DNA from: Prevotella sp.
Lineage (GTDB): Bacteria > Bacteroidota > Bacteroidia > Bacteroidales > Bacteroidaceae
Length of the DNA: 57,892 nt
Assembly (NCBI GenBank): GCA_017400455.1
Contig: JAFPTC010000068.1
Coordinates: 1-57,892, forward strand
Reading direction: 5' to 3'
The notes under the pieces are model-generated. The model did not search any database. It had not been told where the DNA came from and saw only the letters and a program-made list of their open reading frames with translations. Positions within the stretch are counted from its first letter, which is position 1. Every line of letters starts with the position of its first letter. Below, in pieces: positions 48,627 to 57,892 of this stretch. The position numbers and the translations under genes were made by a program.

Positions 48627-50123
48627 TTATACGCTCTCGCCTGTGATGTTGTCAACGGCCTCGCGGGCCTGGTCGTTCAGGTTGACGTTGCGGGTGGTGC
48701 GGGCCTCGATGGTGCCGGCGCGCATGATGTCGGCCATGTCAACGCCGGTGGCGCTCTTCAGCACGTCGAAGGCCTGCTTGATGGCCACGGGCACGCCACC
48801 GCTCATGGCGGCCACGCCAGCGCCCGTTTCCTGTCCGCCGCCGCTATAGACGTGGACGTCCTTGATGGCCGAGATGGGCTTGGCCACGTTCTCTACCACC
48901 TGGGGCAGCACCTCAATCATCATCTGCATCACGGCAGCGTTGTTATACTTCTTATAGGCCTCGGCCTTCTTGTCCATGGCCAAGGCCTCGGCCTCACCTT
49001 TCTTCTGTATGGCGTATGCCTCGGCCTCACCCTTGGCCTTGATGCCTATGGCTTCCTGCTCCAGACGATAGCGCACGGCGTCGGACTCGGCGTTCTGGGC
49101 CAGGGCGCGCTGCTCGGCCTCGTACTTCTGGGCCTCGGCGTTACGCTTGCGCTGCTCCAGGTCGGCGGCGGCGTCCTTCTCCACCTTGTACTTGTCGGCA
49201 TCGGCTTTCTTCTCAATCTCAGCAGCCAGCTGGTTCTGCTTAATCTCAATCTGCTCCTTCGAGAGAATCTGCTCGCGCTTGGTCTTCTCAATCTCGGCCT
49301 CCACGGTCTTGATGTTGATGGTCTTCTGCTGCTCCTGCTGCTGAATGGCGTAGGCAGCATCAGCGTCGGCCTGGGCAGTGTCGGCCTCGCGCTTCAGGGC
49401 AGCGCGCTTCAGGGCCAGGTCGTTGTTCTTCACGGCTATGGCGGTGTCGGCATCCACGCGGGCGTCGTTGGCATCCTTGTCGGCCTTGCTCACCTCTATC
49501 TTCACGTCGCGCTCGGCCACAGCACGGTTGATGGCGGCGTCTTTCTTGATCTTGGCGGTGTTGTCGGCACCGAGGTCTTTGATGAGGCCCTCGCGGTCGG
49601 TGACGTTCTGGATGTTGCAGGAAATGATTTCGATGCCCAGCTTGGCCATGTCGGGCTGGGCTTTCTGCATCACCTGATCAGAAAAACCGTCGCGGTCGGT
49701 GTTGAGCGAACGCAAGTCGAGGGTGCCTATGATTTCACGCATGTTGCCCTGCAGGGAGTCCTGCAGCTGCTCGGCTATCTGCTGAGGCATCATGTTGAGG
49801 AAGTTCTTTGCGGCCAGGCGGGTGCCTTCGTTATTGGGCGTGACGCGAATCTTGGCCACGGCGTCCACATCGACGTTGATGAAGTCGTTGGTGGGCACGC
49901 TCTCCTCGGTCTTGATGTCAACGGTGATCTGGCCCAGGTAGACCTTGTCGAGGCGTTCGAGGAAGGGAATGCGGAAGCCGCCCTTGCCAATGAGCACTCG
50001 GGGCTGGCTGCTCAGGCCGGAAATGATGAAAGCAAACGAGGGGGGAGCCTTCACGTAAGAGATGAAGATGAAAAAGGCCAAGAAGGCCACTCCCAGGATA
50101 ATCCACAGATACATTGATTCCAT
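48627..50123 (-). CDS. SPFH/flotillin-like membrane protein
   Basis: Scaffold protein of membrane microdomains, 498 aa. One N-terminal membrane helix (about 5-25, YLWIILGVAFLAFFIFISYV), the SPFH/Band 7 domain (about 28-200; RVLIGKGGFRIPFLERLDKV, FINVDVDAVAKIRV), and a very long Ala/Glu/Lys coiled coil (about 200-400; KKADADKYKVEKDAAADLEQ) as in flotillin and YqiK. The C terminus is Gly/Ala-rich (VYSGGGQETGAGVAAMSGG). No NfeD partner gene is beside it. The start is the ATG at 50123 (MESMYLW); an ATG three codons later is possible. Confidence 0.9.
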   Translation of the reverse strand: MESMYLWIILGVAFLAFFIFISYVKAPPSFAFIISGLSSQPRVLIGKGGFRIPFLERLDKVYLGQITVDIKTEESVPTNDFINVDVDAVAKIRVTPNNEGTRLAAKNFLNMMPQQIAEQLQDSLQGNMREIIGTLDLRSLNTDRDGFSDQVMQKAQPDMAKLGIEIISCNIQNVTDREGLIKDLGADNTAKIKKDAAINRAVAERDVKIEVSKADKDANDARVDADTAIAVKNNDLALKRAALKREADTAQADADAAYAIQQQEQQKTINIKTVEAEIEKTKREQILSKEQIEIKQNQLAAEIEKKADADKYKVEKDAAADLEQRKRNAEAQKYEAEQRALAQNAESDAVRYRLEQEAIGIKAKGEAEAYAIQKKGEAEALAMDKKAEAYKKYNNAAVMQMMIEVLPQVVENVAKPISAIKDVHVYSGGGQETGAGVAAMSGGVPVAIKQAFDVLKSATGVDMADIMRAGTIEARTTRNVNLNDQAREAVDNITGESV

Positions 50124-50350
50124 AATTGTAAGGTTTTTAATTTAGTTTCGCATTCGCTCAATTTTAGGAGTTCTGGAGTTTAGGAGTTTCTGGAGTTACA
50201 GACATTAGTTTTTTCATCCTTTGCTCCTGGAGTGCAGAACTATCGTCTGCAACTCCTGCACTCCTGCAACTCCTGCACTCCTTGATTTATTGGGCAAATT
50301 TAGTTAGAAAAGGCGAAACGGCCAAGGTCTTTCGCGTTTTTAACAAATGA
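50124..50350. repeat. GGAGTT / CTCCTGCA repeat-filled spacer upstream of the flotillin-like gene
   Basis: Tandem GGAGTTTCTGGAGTT words (50167-50197) are followed by CTCCTGGAGTGCAG (50224-50237) and CAACTCCTGCACTCCTGCAA (50250-50269), which can pair with each other. It lies between the sprA stop and the flotillin start; no obvious TAnnTTTG box on the minus strand. Confidence 0.6.
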
Positions 50351-53300
50351 TTAACGTGTGAGCGAGAACTTCACCGAAATGCCGAAGTCCTGGGTGGTGG
50401 TGGGATAGCTGCTACTGGAGAGCAGGGGCGTATTGGTCTGGCGGTCGTAATAGGCCGTGAGGGTGAGGAAGCGCGACAGGGTGTAGTCGGCCTGCAGGGA
50501 AATCTTCAGGGCGTTGTTGCCGCTGCTGGCCGAGCTGACGCCGGTGGCGATGTCGCGGGTGATGGCGGCCTGCTTGCGGAAGGAAATGTCAAGGCGGGTG
50601 TTCAGGTCGTGGTTCACGCCTCCACGGTTGCTGCGGCTGGACGTCTGCTGCTTGTTGTCGGCGGCGTTGGCGCCCTTCTTGCTGCCCTTCACCTTCCGGT
50701 GGCTGCCGGTGCCGAAGAGGTTGAGGTTGCTGATCTTATAGCCAAGGCCTATGACCCAGTCCTTTGAGCGCGACTCGTTCAGCTGGACGCTGGTCATCGA
50801 GAGGTTGAGCACGCGGCTGCTCTTGTACTCCAGTTTCACGGTCATGTTGTTCTGCAGGGTGACGTCGACGCCGAGCAGGGGGGCGAAGGACTCGTTGATG
50901 CTGACGGTGGACACGTTGTACATGGACGAGGGTGAGTAGCTGCCGTCGGCGGCCTGCACATAGCCCAGGTCGCCCATATACTCCAGCCAGGAGCTGTAGC
51001 TGGCGTAGGAGCCGACGCTGTAGATGCTCTTATAGGTGTGGTTCAGGTTGACGCTCTTGAAGTGGCTGGCCAGCCAGGGAATCTTCGACAGGCCGGAATA
51101 CTTCACCGTCCAGTTGGGCAGCAGGCGCGAAAGGGCTGGGAAGATGTCGAGCGACTGGCCGGCGCCCATGGTGTAGGTGCTGAGGAAGGCGGGAATGAGC
51201 ACGTCAGCACTGTAGGGGTCGACGGAGTTAAGAGTTGAGAGTGAAGAGTTAGGAGTGGGTAGTGAAGAAGAAGGATATTGTGCCTGGACGCGGTCGCGGA
51301 ACGAGGGTATGGCGGCCACGAACTTGTCGAAGGTGGACGAATGGTAGCCATTGTTGGCGTTGCCCATGCCTTCGAGGGCGCTCTTGATGCTGATGGTGGT
51401 CATGTTGAAGGAGCCGCTGTAGGTGGTGGGCTGGCCGGCATACATGAACTGCACTGAGCGGGCGCGGTTCTGGGTGCGGGTGGCCGAGAGGTCGATCTTC
51501 AGGTCGCGCAGCGGCTCCAGCGTGGCGCGCAGCTGGAAGTCCTCGGTGAACTGGCTGGTGGAGGGGGTGGCCACGCTTTCGTTGCAGAGCAGCCAGTCGT
51601 TGCTGAGGGCCTTGTCTATATAGCCGTCGCCCGCGAGGCCGAAGGCGAAGTCGAGTCCTGGCGAGAGAATGTCGCCCGTACGCTGGCCAAACATGTCGCC
51701 AATATTGGGCATGAAGCCTGGTAGCGTCATGGAGCGCTGATTGCGATAGCTGAGGTTCACCGTGCGCACCATCATCAGCAAGCGGGCTGCCTGCTGGGCG
51801 GGGTTGTACCACCACTGGTTCTCAAGGGGTTCCTTGGGGGTGATGCTGAGCTTGAGGGTGTCAGGAGTGAGAAGTGATGAGTGAGAAGTGATGAGTGAGG
51901 AGTCTGGAGAGATAAGTGATGAGTCTGGAGTGAGAAGTGATGAGTGATGAGAGGTGAGTTTTGGGAGCCACACCTTGATCTTGTTCTCGTCAACGGCCTT
52001 CCACTTCACCGCCACGACCTTGCCGTCCTTGCCACGGGCGCTGATGAGCAGGCGCTTCGACTTCTTGCCATGCTGCACCTCAATGACGGTGTCGGGCTGG
52101 AGGGTGATTTCCTTCTGGAAGGTGTTCTTGTTCTTGGGCAGCTGCTTTTCGTCCTGAGTTGGTTTGGCTGGTGAAGTAGGTGTAGTAGGTGAAGTAGACT
52201 TATTGTCTGAGGCTTTACCCTTGTCTGAAGTCTTTTTCTTGTCGTTGTTTTTCTTCTGCGGCTGCTTCTTGAAGCGCTCGTTGGTCTTCTTCAGGAAGGG
52301 AATATGGTTGTAGAGGGTTTCCAGGTTGAAGGAGCCGTTGAGCTGGACGTTGCGGTTGTTCTGGATGGTGTTGCCCAGCGAGGTGCCGTCGTCAAGCTCG
52401 GTGCCACGCAGCCAGGAGTAGGTGGCGTTGTACTGCACGTCCATCTTCGTCCAGTCCAGGATTGGCAGCTTGTCGAGCGGCAGCTGGTAGCTGGCGGTGA
52501 AGGTCTGCTGATAGTCCAGGGGGGTGCCCCAGTGGCTGACGCTCTGCCACACGGAGTCCTTCCATGCCTGATAGTGGTCGGCATAAAGGTCTTTGTTGAT
52601 GGGCGTGTAGGGCTCTTCTATCTCGGCATGGGTGGCACTTTGGAAGTTCATGTGCAGGTTCTTGGTCAAGTCCCAGCGCAACTGGAAGTCGCGGTTCCAC
52701 AGGAACTGCTCAGAGAAGGTGAGGGGCAGATTAGGGTCCTCGGTGTTCTCCAGGTCACGCTCCTGCAGCTCATAGTAGCTGCGCGAAAGCTCGCTGTTGA
52801 ACGAGATGCTCTGCGGCAGATAGTTCAGGCCCAAGGCCTTGGGCAGCTGCATCCACTTCGACTTGCTCTTCGATTTCTTGAACGGCTCCCAAGCCTTGTA
52901 GACGGGCGTGTAGGTGTAGTTCAGCGAGCCGCGCCACTGGTCATCGTTCTCGTAGATGGTGGTCTCGCCAGTGTTGTTGCGGTGGGAGTGGCTATAGCTG
53001 AAGGCAAAGTTAGCGGGGTCGTAGGGCATGGGGCGGCGCTTGTTCTTGATGCCCACGCGGGCGTTGCTGAGCGAGAAGTTTCGGGTGATGTGTTTGGTGA
53101 CGGCGATGCTCTCAATGGAGTCGCGCTCCCTGCGGTTGGCGGCACTCTCCAAAGCGTCGTCCAGCTCCATGTCGGTGTCAAGGGGGTTGTACTTGGGGCT
53201 GATGGTTTCCTTGGTGTAGGAGTAATAAAGCGGTGCGCTGACCTGCGCCTTGTCGGGGAAGAACTTGCCCAACTCGACATTGGCGGTGACGCTGTACGAC

Positions 53301-56300
53301 TTCTCGGTGTCGGTGGAGCGCTGCATCACCGTCTGCTCCAGCCCGCCAAAGCCATCGGTGACGTAACGTCCCGTCAGATTCAGCGATCCCAGGTCGCTCA
53401 GCTGCACGTTCATGGCTCCGCTGGCGGCCCAGCCTCCGTCGTTGTTGGCGTCGCGCAGGCGCAACTCGTTGACCCACACCTCGCCCGATTTCAACGCAGG
53501 ACTGAGGTTCCTGACGCCAATAATCATGGTCTTCACCTCGCCCAGCGACGGATTACCCACGATGCTGATGCGGTTGTTGGGCTTGTCGGGGTCGTAGTCG
53601 CTGTAGAGCTGGGTGTAGCTGGCCAGTCCCTCGGCGCGGGCTTTGTTGCGGGCTTTCTTCAGGGCGGTGAACACGCTCAGGTCAATGTCGAGCATGTTCT
53701 CCTCTGGCCATACGAGCGGACGGTCACTGGGTACGTTCCAGTTGTAGTGGCCCTCGGGCGTAATCTTCAGGGGAATGAGATATTCGTAGTAGTTGCTCTT
53801 GTAGTCGCTGCCCAGGCGAATGAAGACGGCCAGCTGGTTGTCCTCCAACTGGGTGGCGTTGGGCACCAGATGGTTGGCATGGACAAACATCTGCAGGCGC
53901 TTATACTGGCGCAGGTCGAGGTTGGTGTTCTTATAGACGGCCTTCGACTCGTTCTGCGAGAGATTCTTCACCGTGAGGCAGAGGGCCTGCTCGTTGTCCT
54001 CGGTGAGCTGCTGCTGGTTGGGGTCCTGCACGCGGCTGATGCCTGGCGGCAGGACATAGGCCACGGGCTGGCGTTCGGTGTTCTCCTCCACATTCACGGC
54101 GCTCATCTCCAGCGTGCCCGTCTCGGCACCGGCGCTGGTCTGCAGGTTCTGCTTGTACTGACGCCACTCGCCACGCACCAGGTCCAGACTTCCGAAGCGC
54201 AGGGTGATGGGTTGCTCAAAGCCTGTGAGGAACATGCGCATGAAGCGGATGCTGGTGAAGTCGTTGATGGTGCCCACCTTGTCCTGCCACTCCTGCAGGG
54301 GTATGCGGTACTGGTACCAGCGTACGGTCAGGGTATCGCCGTTGCGCAGCTTGGCGTTGTAGTCGCGGTGGTCAACGATGTAGCTGTCGTCGCTCTTCAT
54401 GCCATGATTGTAGTCCTGCAGCTCCTGGTCGCTAATGGGAATGCGGTACTGGTAGTAGCGCTCGTACTCGTTCAGTGTGTAGTCCTGGTTGATGTCCTCC
54501 ACGTCGGGGCTGGTCTTGTAGCTGGAGTCGTAGCTCTCCGTCTGGTTGTCGCTGCTGGGCGAGTTGCCCTGCGGGTTGTTGATGAGGCGGTAGCGATCCA
54601 TGATGCTGCGACGCTCGTTGTCATAGTCAGAGCCTCGGAAGTAGTGGTAGTCGTCGCCTGCCGGGTCGTTGCGCCAGGCTTGCAGCAGCGAGTCGTTCTG
54701 CACCACGCTGCCAATGTTGTTCAGCCAGTCGGCATAGGGGCCGAACGTGCGTTCCTCCTCGTTGGTCAAGCCGTTCAGGCCCACGTCCTGGCGCTCGCGG
54801 CTGCCACTGGTGGTGGCGAAAGCATAGGTCTGCGTGGCCTGTACGGGAATCTTGCCCCACTGGGTGGTCTCGAACGAGCTGGTGCCATCCACGGGCATGC
54901 CGCTCTCGTAGAACTTCTTGCCGTCGTGGAGCACGTCCTCCGACACTTCGCCCAGGTTGATGTAGAGCTCGCCGCTGTGCTGGCTGGCCGTTCCCGCTTG
55001 GCGCGTATAGATGAAGGGATCCAGCAGCCAGAACTCAATGTATTCAATGTTGGCCTGCTCAAAGTCGGTGGTGATGTCCATGCGACGCATCATGCCGCCC
55101 CACTTCGAGGCAGGATCCTTCAGCGTGCCGTCGCTGTTGTAATCGAGCGTCAGGTTGTAGGGGCCGCGCTCCTGGGGATAGTAGCTCAGGTTAAGCACGG
55201 GCAGTGTGGAGGTGGCACCGTTGTAGCTTGACTGGTCGCGGTTGGGGTAGAGCTCGCGCACATAAACCTCGCGCACATAGTGGTTGGACAACTGCTCCAA
55301 ATCGCTCTTGATGTGTGCAGGCGTGAGCGACGAGGAACGGCGGGTGAACAGCGGATCGACCGTATACCAGGACAGAAGCGCACGGCCATAGCCGCTGCTG
55401 ACGCCATCCTTGTCGCTGTGTTCGGGGAACATTGAGGGCACGGAACTGAGCACCCAGGCCTTGGGATCGCTGACGTCGAGCAGGTTCTTGGTATTCTCGA
55501 AGTCGTCGATATAGGAGGCGTTGTCCTGCGTGCCATGCGCCTTGCCGGCAATGAGCTGGGCAAACTCGCCGGTGAGCGATATCTGCGAAGGCTGGGTCAG
55601 GTGGAGCAGCGGCAAGCGGTCCAGCGCCTTCGTGAGCCACTGGCTCTCCTGTTTCCAGTTCAGATTCAGGCCCCAGAGGGTGTTGTTCAGCGGCTCTTCG
55701 CCCATGCCCACCTTCGTGGTCAATGCCTGCTCAGAGAGGTGGAGCAAGGTGCCGCCCAACGAGAAGTTCTTATTGAAGTCGTACTCCCAGTTCACGCCGA
55801 ACATCGTCTTGCGATGTAGCCAGGCATCGGTATTCGACTCCAACGAGACATTGACGTTCGTGCCGGCATCGAGGATGCTTTGGTTCAGAATGGTCACCTC
55901 GCCAGCCGAATAGTCAACGGTATAGTCAGAGCCCTCCTGCAGGGTGACGCCGCCTGCTGTGACCACCACAGAGCCTTGTGGCACGTTGAAGGCGTTGAGC
56001 TGAATGACGTTGGCGGCAGTGCCTTTGTACTGTCCTGTCAGGATAAACTTGTCTTTCTCCGCCACCTGCTTGGCCACAGTCTTCGTGGAGTCATAGAGCT
56101 GGTCGAAACAGTATTTGTCTGCCAGCTGACCCATGCCTTTCTGGGTGAGATAGTTGCGCAGATAGTCGCCGAAAGGCTCGGCCGATGGCAGGAAGACGCG
56201 TCCGTTGGCCACGGTGTAGCCGCTGACATAGTCAAACTGGCCGTTGGCATGGGGTTTCATGTTGGCGTCCAAGCGGTCCAGTCCCATCACCTTCAACAGC

Positions 56301-57892
56301 GTCGTGCTCTTCAGCGCCTCTTCGGGCAGATAAGTGAGATAGGTGCCGGTGGTGTCGCTCTGGTACTTGATGTCGAGACGGAACTTCTCCTTCTCAACCG
56401 ACGAGGCCAGATAGTAGACGTTCTTCATCATCAGCTGCCAGTTGCCCTGCGAAGGACTGCTCGACGTGTTCTTCAGCGACTTGACGAAAAGGCACTTGCC
56501 CGTCTGGGTGACGTCGGTCGAGAACTCGCCAACCTGATAGGTCTGCCCACCGTAGGTATATTCAAAGGCCACGGCCAGCACCTGGTCGGTCTGAAGGGTG
56601 GATTTCAATGATATATATCCCAAGGCTTCGTTCACGGTGTACTCGCTCGACGAGAGGAGGCGTGCCGCTGCCAGTTTCTCATAGTCTACGCCGCCCGTCA
56701 GTCCGTTGATGGCTTCCAGCTGTGCCGACACCAAGTCGATGCTGCGCGAAGCCGAGTCGATATTGGCCACCAGCGTGGAGTATTCGTCGTTAGCCTGATT
56801 GCTGGGCACCGACATGCCCGTGGTGCTCCAGATATTGTTCTTGACGTTGCTGTTCTCGCCCAGATCGGTGAAGGCTACGATGTTGCGCGTGTTCGAGGTA
56901 GTGCCCGTCTTGTTGGTCACCCACACCTCCACGCGGTTTATTTTGATGCCCGTCGTCAGGTTGGGCAGCGTTTGCATGGCGCGGTCATATTGCTGGCGGA
57001 AGAAATGGCTGAGGAAGAAGTGGCGATTCTCCTCATAGTCGGCCACGTCAATCTCGAAGGGCGTGGTCGAGGCGCCGCCCTTACTACTGACGCTGGTAGA
57101 GGTAGATTTCTTCTGCGATACCACCGTCTGCAGCTTCAGCTTGCCAAACTGCATGTCGGTGCGAATGCCGAAGAGCGACGACGCGCCATGCACCAGCGAG
57201 TTGTTCGATGGAAACGACACGTTGCCAGCCTCTACGAGCTTGATGATTTCGTCTTCCTTACCGTCGTACTTCAGCTTGAGGTTCTTTGTGTCAAAATCAA
57301 AGGTGGCATCGGTGTTGTAGTTCAGGTTCATGTTCACCTTGTCGCCCACCTTGCCATTGACGCTCAGGTTAATCTTCTCGTCGAAGTCGAAGGATGTGGT
57401 CTTACGGTTGCGTATGGGCAGCGAGGGGTTGTCGATGTCTTTCTTGGTGAAGCCCACCTTCAGCTCGGCCGTTCCCTGCGTCTTCACGCGGACGCCGCCG
57501 GGGCCGAATATCTTCTCGGCCGGGCCTAAGTCGAAGTGCATGTCGGTGAACGAGAACTTGTCCTCGCCCTTCTGCTTCACGTTCTCGGCATCCTTCACGC
57601 GGAAGAACTGCTGTCGGGCGCGACGCTCGCTCCACCGCATATACTCCTCGGGCGTCATCACGATGGGCGCGTTCAGATAGCCGCTGCCCAGCTTCGAGCC
57701 TATATAATAAAGGTTCAGCGAATCGTTGTATTCCACCTGCTGCTTCACGTTCTCTGGCATGCGCAGGTCCAGTGCCGACGAGTCCAGGTCGGCCACCTCC
57801 ACGGGGGCCGTGGGCTGAACGCGCCATCGGGTGATGCGAATGGTGTCGGCGGGGAAAGAGGGAAGGGAGGGAAATGAAGAATGAAGAATGAA
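50351..57892 (-). CDS. sprA: Type IX secretion translocon protein SprA (5' end outside window)
   Basis: Giant outer-membrane beta-barrel that is the exit channel of the type IX secretion system. The frame is open to the right edge with no start inside; upstream of VEVADLD it continues as DTIRITRWRVQPTAPVEVAD, so about 2513 residues are visible and the N-terminal signal peptide is missing. SprA-type blocks: YYIGSKLGSGYLNAPIVMTP, FSFTDMHFDLGPAEKIFGPG, VRVKTQGTAELKVGF, NMNLNYNTDATFDFD, IRTDMQFGKLKL, and the C-terminal barrel end FGISVKFSLTR. Two Ser/Thr/Leu-rich stretches (about residues 1980-2015 and 2207-2222) are encoded by the low-complexity phrases that fill spacers elsewhere, and a Lys/Thr/Pro-rich segment precedes the first (SPTTPTSPAKPTQ). 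No other gld/spr/por gene is in the window. Confidence 0.94.
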   Translation of the reverse strand, partial: FILHSSFPSLPSFPADTIRITRWRVQPTAPVEVADLDSSALDLRMPENVKQQVEYNDSLNLYYIGSKLGSGYLNAPIVMTPEEYMRWSERRARQQFFRVKDAENVKQKGEDKFSFTDMHFDLGPAEKIFGPGGVRVKTQGTAELKVGFTKKDIDNPSLPIRNRKTTSFDFDEKINLSVNGKVGDKVNMNLNYNTDATFDFDTKNLKLKYDGKEDEIIKLVEAGNVSFPSNNSLVHGASSLFGIRTDMQFGKLKLQTVVSQKKSTSTSVSSKGGASTTPFEIDVADYEENRHFFLSHFFRQQYDRAMQTLPNLTTGIKINRVEVWVTNKTGTTSNTRNIVAFTDLGENSNVKNNIWSTTGMSVPSNQANDEYSTLVANIDSASRSIDLVSAQLEAINGLTGGVDYEKLAAARLLSSSEYTVNEALGYISLKSTLQTDQVLAVAFEYTYGGQTYQVGEFSTDVTQTGKCLFVKSLKNTSSSPSQGNWQLMMKNVYYLASSVEKEKFRLDIKYQSDTTGTYLTYLPEEALKSTTLLKVMGLDRLDANMKPHANGQFDYVSGYTVANGRVFLPSAEPFGDYLRNYLTQKGMGQLADKYCFDQLYDSTKTVAKQVAEKDKFILTGQYKGTAANVIQLNAFNVPQGSVVVTAGGVTLQEGSDYTVDYSAGEVTILNQSILDAGTNVNVSLESNTDAWLHRKTMFGVNWEYDFNKNFSLGGTLLHLSEQALTTKVGMGEEPLNNTLWGLNLNWKQESQWLTKALDRLPLLHLTQPSQISLTGEFAQLIAGKAHGTQDNASYIDDFENTKNLLDVSDPKAWVLSSVPSMFPEHSDKDGVSSGYGRALLSWYTVDPLFTRRSSSLTPAHIKSDLEQLSNHYVREVYVRELYPNRDQSSYNGATSTLPVLNLSYYPQERGPYNLTLDYNSDGTLKDPASKWGGMMRRMDITTDFEQANIEYIEFWLLDPFIYTRQAGTASQHSGELYINLGEVSEDVLHDGKKFYESGMPVDGTSSFETTQWGKIPVQATQTYAFATTSGSRERQDVGLNGLTNEEERTFGPYADWLNNIGSVVQNDSLLQAWRNDPAGDDYHYFRGSDYDNERRSIMDRYRLINNPQGNSPSSDNQTESYDSSYKTSPDVEDINQDYTLNEYERYYQYRIPISDQELQDYNHGMKSDDSYIVDHRDYNAKLRNGDTLTVRWYQYRIPLQEWQDKVGTINDFTSIRFMRMFLTGFEQPITLRFGSLDLVRGEWRQYKQNLQTSAGAETGTLEMSAVNVEENTERQPVAYVLPPGISRVQDPNQQQLTEDNEQALCLTVKNLSQNESKAVYKNTNLDLRQYKRLQMFVHANHLVPNATQLEDNQLAVFIRLGSDYKSNYYEYLIPLKITPEGHYNWNVPSDRPLVWPEENMLDIDLSVFTALKKARNKARAEGLASYTQLYSDYDPDKPNNRISIVGNPSLGEVKTMIIGVRNLSPALKSGEVWVNELRLRDANNDGGWAASGAMNVQLSDLGSLNLTGRYVTDGFGGLEQTVMQRSTDTEKSYSVTANVELGKFFPDKAQVSAPLYYSYTKETISPKYNPLDTDMELDDALESAANRRERDSIESIAVTKHITRNFSLSNARVGIKNKRRPMPYDPANFAFSYSHSHRNNTGETTIYENDDQWRGSLNYTYTPVYKAWEPFKKSKSKSKWMQLPKALGLNYLPQSISFNSELSRSYYELQERDLENTEDPNLPLTFSEQFLWNRDFQLRWDLTKNLHMNFQSATHAEIEEPYTPINKDLYADHYQAWKDSVWQSVSHWGTPLDYQQTFTASYQLPLDKLPILDWTKMDVQYNATYSWLRGTELDDGTSLGNTIQNNRNVQLNGSFNLETLYNHIPFLKKTNERFKKQPQKKNNDKKKTSDKGKASDNKSTSPTTPTSPAKPTQDEKQLPKNKNTFQKEITLQPDTVIEVQHGKKSKRLLISARGKDGKVVAVKWKAVDENKIKVWLPKLTSHHSSLLTPDSSLISPDSSLITSHSSLLTPDTLKLSITPKEPLENQWWYNPAQQAARLLMMVRTVNLSYRNQRSMTLPGFMPNIGDMFGQRTGDILSPGLDFAFGLAGDGYIDKALSNDWLLCNESVATPSTSQFTEDFQLRATLEPLRDLKIDLSATRTQNRARSVQFMYAGQPTTYSGSFNMTTISIKSALEGMGNANNGYHSSTFDKFVAAIPSFRDRVQAQYPSSSLPTPNSSLSTLNSVDPYSADVLIPAFLSTYTMGAGQSLDIFPALSRLLPNWTVKYSGLSKIPWLASHFKSVNLNHTYKSIYSVGSYASYSSWLEYMGDLGYVQAADGSYSPSSMYNVSTVSINESFAPLLGVDVTLQNNMTVKLEYKSSRVLNLSMTSVQLNESRSKDWVIGLGYKISNLNLFGTGSHRKVKGSKKGANAADNKQQTSSRSNRGGVNHDLNTRLDISFRKQAAITRDIATGVSSASSGNNALKISLQADYTLSRFLTLTAYYDRQTNTPLLSSSSYPTTTQDFGISVKFSLTR
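51229..51270 (-). repeat. AACTCTTAACTC-type tract inside sprA
   Basis: The coding strand reads as CACTCCTAACTCTTCACTCT-type words and translates as SSSLPTPNSSLSTLNS, between QAQYP and VDPYSADV. Frame is maintained. Confidence 0.7.
51858..51952 (-). repeat. CACTCATCACTTCTC-type tract inside sprA
   Basis: About 95 bp of CATCACTTCTCACTC and AGACTCATCACTTATC words, translating to repeats of SSLLTPDSS and SSLITSHSS. Frame is maintained. Nearly the same words fill the ftsL-ftsI and rsmH-ftsL spacers. Confidence 0.75.

Noticed and set aside
48507-50117. 536-codon plus-strand frame opposite the flotillin-like gene, starting in the palindromic repeat
   Set aside because: Its start lies in repeat cluster C and its Leu/Gly/Val/His-rich translation mirrors the Ala/Glu/Lys coiled coil on the other strand.
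52304-55231. 975-codon open frame on the plus strand opposite sprA
   Set aside because: Antisense shadow caused by high GC at third codon positions; rich in His, Val and Gly with no domain, while the opposite strand encodes a clear SprA.

Overview
The window is a chromosomal segment of a Bacteroidota bacterium, most likely a Prevotella-type member of the Bacteroidales. The evidence is a SusC/SusD polysaccharide utilisation locus, the type IX secretion translocon gene sprA, a dcw cluster in the gene order usual for the phylum (no murF or ddl inside it), glsA/glsB-like glycine-lipid genes, and repeated TAnnTTTG promoter boxes, several with TTTG 19-20 bp upstream. Coding GC is high, so long antisense open frames are common; I treated them as shadows.

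Layout. 1-611: 5' part of dnaE (minus). 745-2631: psd, pssA and a small membrane protein (plus), giving the last two steps of phosphatidylethanolamine synthesis. 2647-3423: an LpxA-like acyltransferase (minus). 3582-9415: a tripartite RND efflux operon (minus; adaptor, pump, outer-membrane lipoprotein). 9416-10944: a 1.5 kb gene-poor island with nested inverted repeats, nine copies of an ATGACGTT octamer and a short coding remnant. 10945-21844: a PUL read on the minus strand (SusC, SusD, surface glycan-binding lipoprotein, GH16, GH3) that looks built for a beta-1,3-glucan such as laminarin, with a divergent membrane-tethered DUF6377-type regulator at 22147-23844. 24128-39790: a 15.7 kb, 13-gene dcw cluster (minus), mraZ-rsmH-ftsL-ftsI-murE-mraY-murD-ftsW-murG-murC-ftsQ-ftsA-ftsZ. 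40155-41980: glsA/glsB-like pair (plus). 42232-44199: a His-rich P1B metal ATPase (plus). 44254-50123: murF, rhaD, a MATE transporter and a flotillin-like protein, all minus and mostly separate units. 50351-57892: sprA (minus), whose 5' end lies outside the window.

The least explained part is the repeat landscape. (i) A 43-44 bp unit with the palindrome CTCACGTGAG and a GGGAGGC...TTCCC arm occurs in three intergenic clusters (23.9, 42.1 and 48.5 kb), with a decayed relative at 10.5 kb. (ii) Degenerate low-complexity phrases (AACTCTTAACTCT, CACTCATCACTTATC and similar) fill many spacers. The same phrases also appear in frame inside sprA, a GH3 enzyme, signal peptides and the RsmH C terminus, and they supply the TTG start of pssA. 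(iii) An ATTCGTATAATTCGTAGTCGT family forms roughly 70 bp inverted ends around a 574 bp segment and a tandem array inside the PUL. No complete transposase, integrase, CRISPR array, tRNA or rRNA gene was seen. All functional assignments rest on motif reading without database searches.
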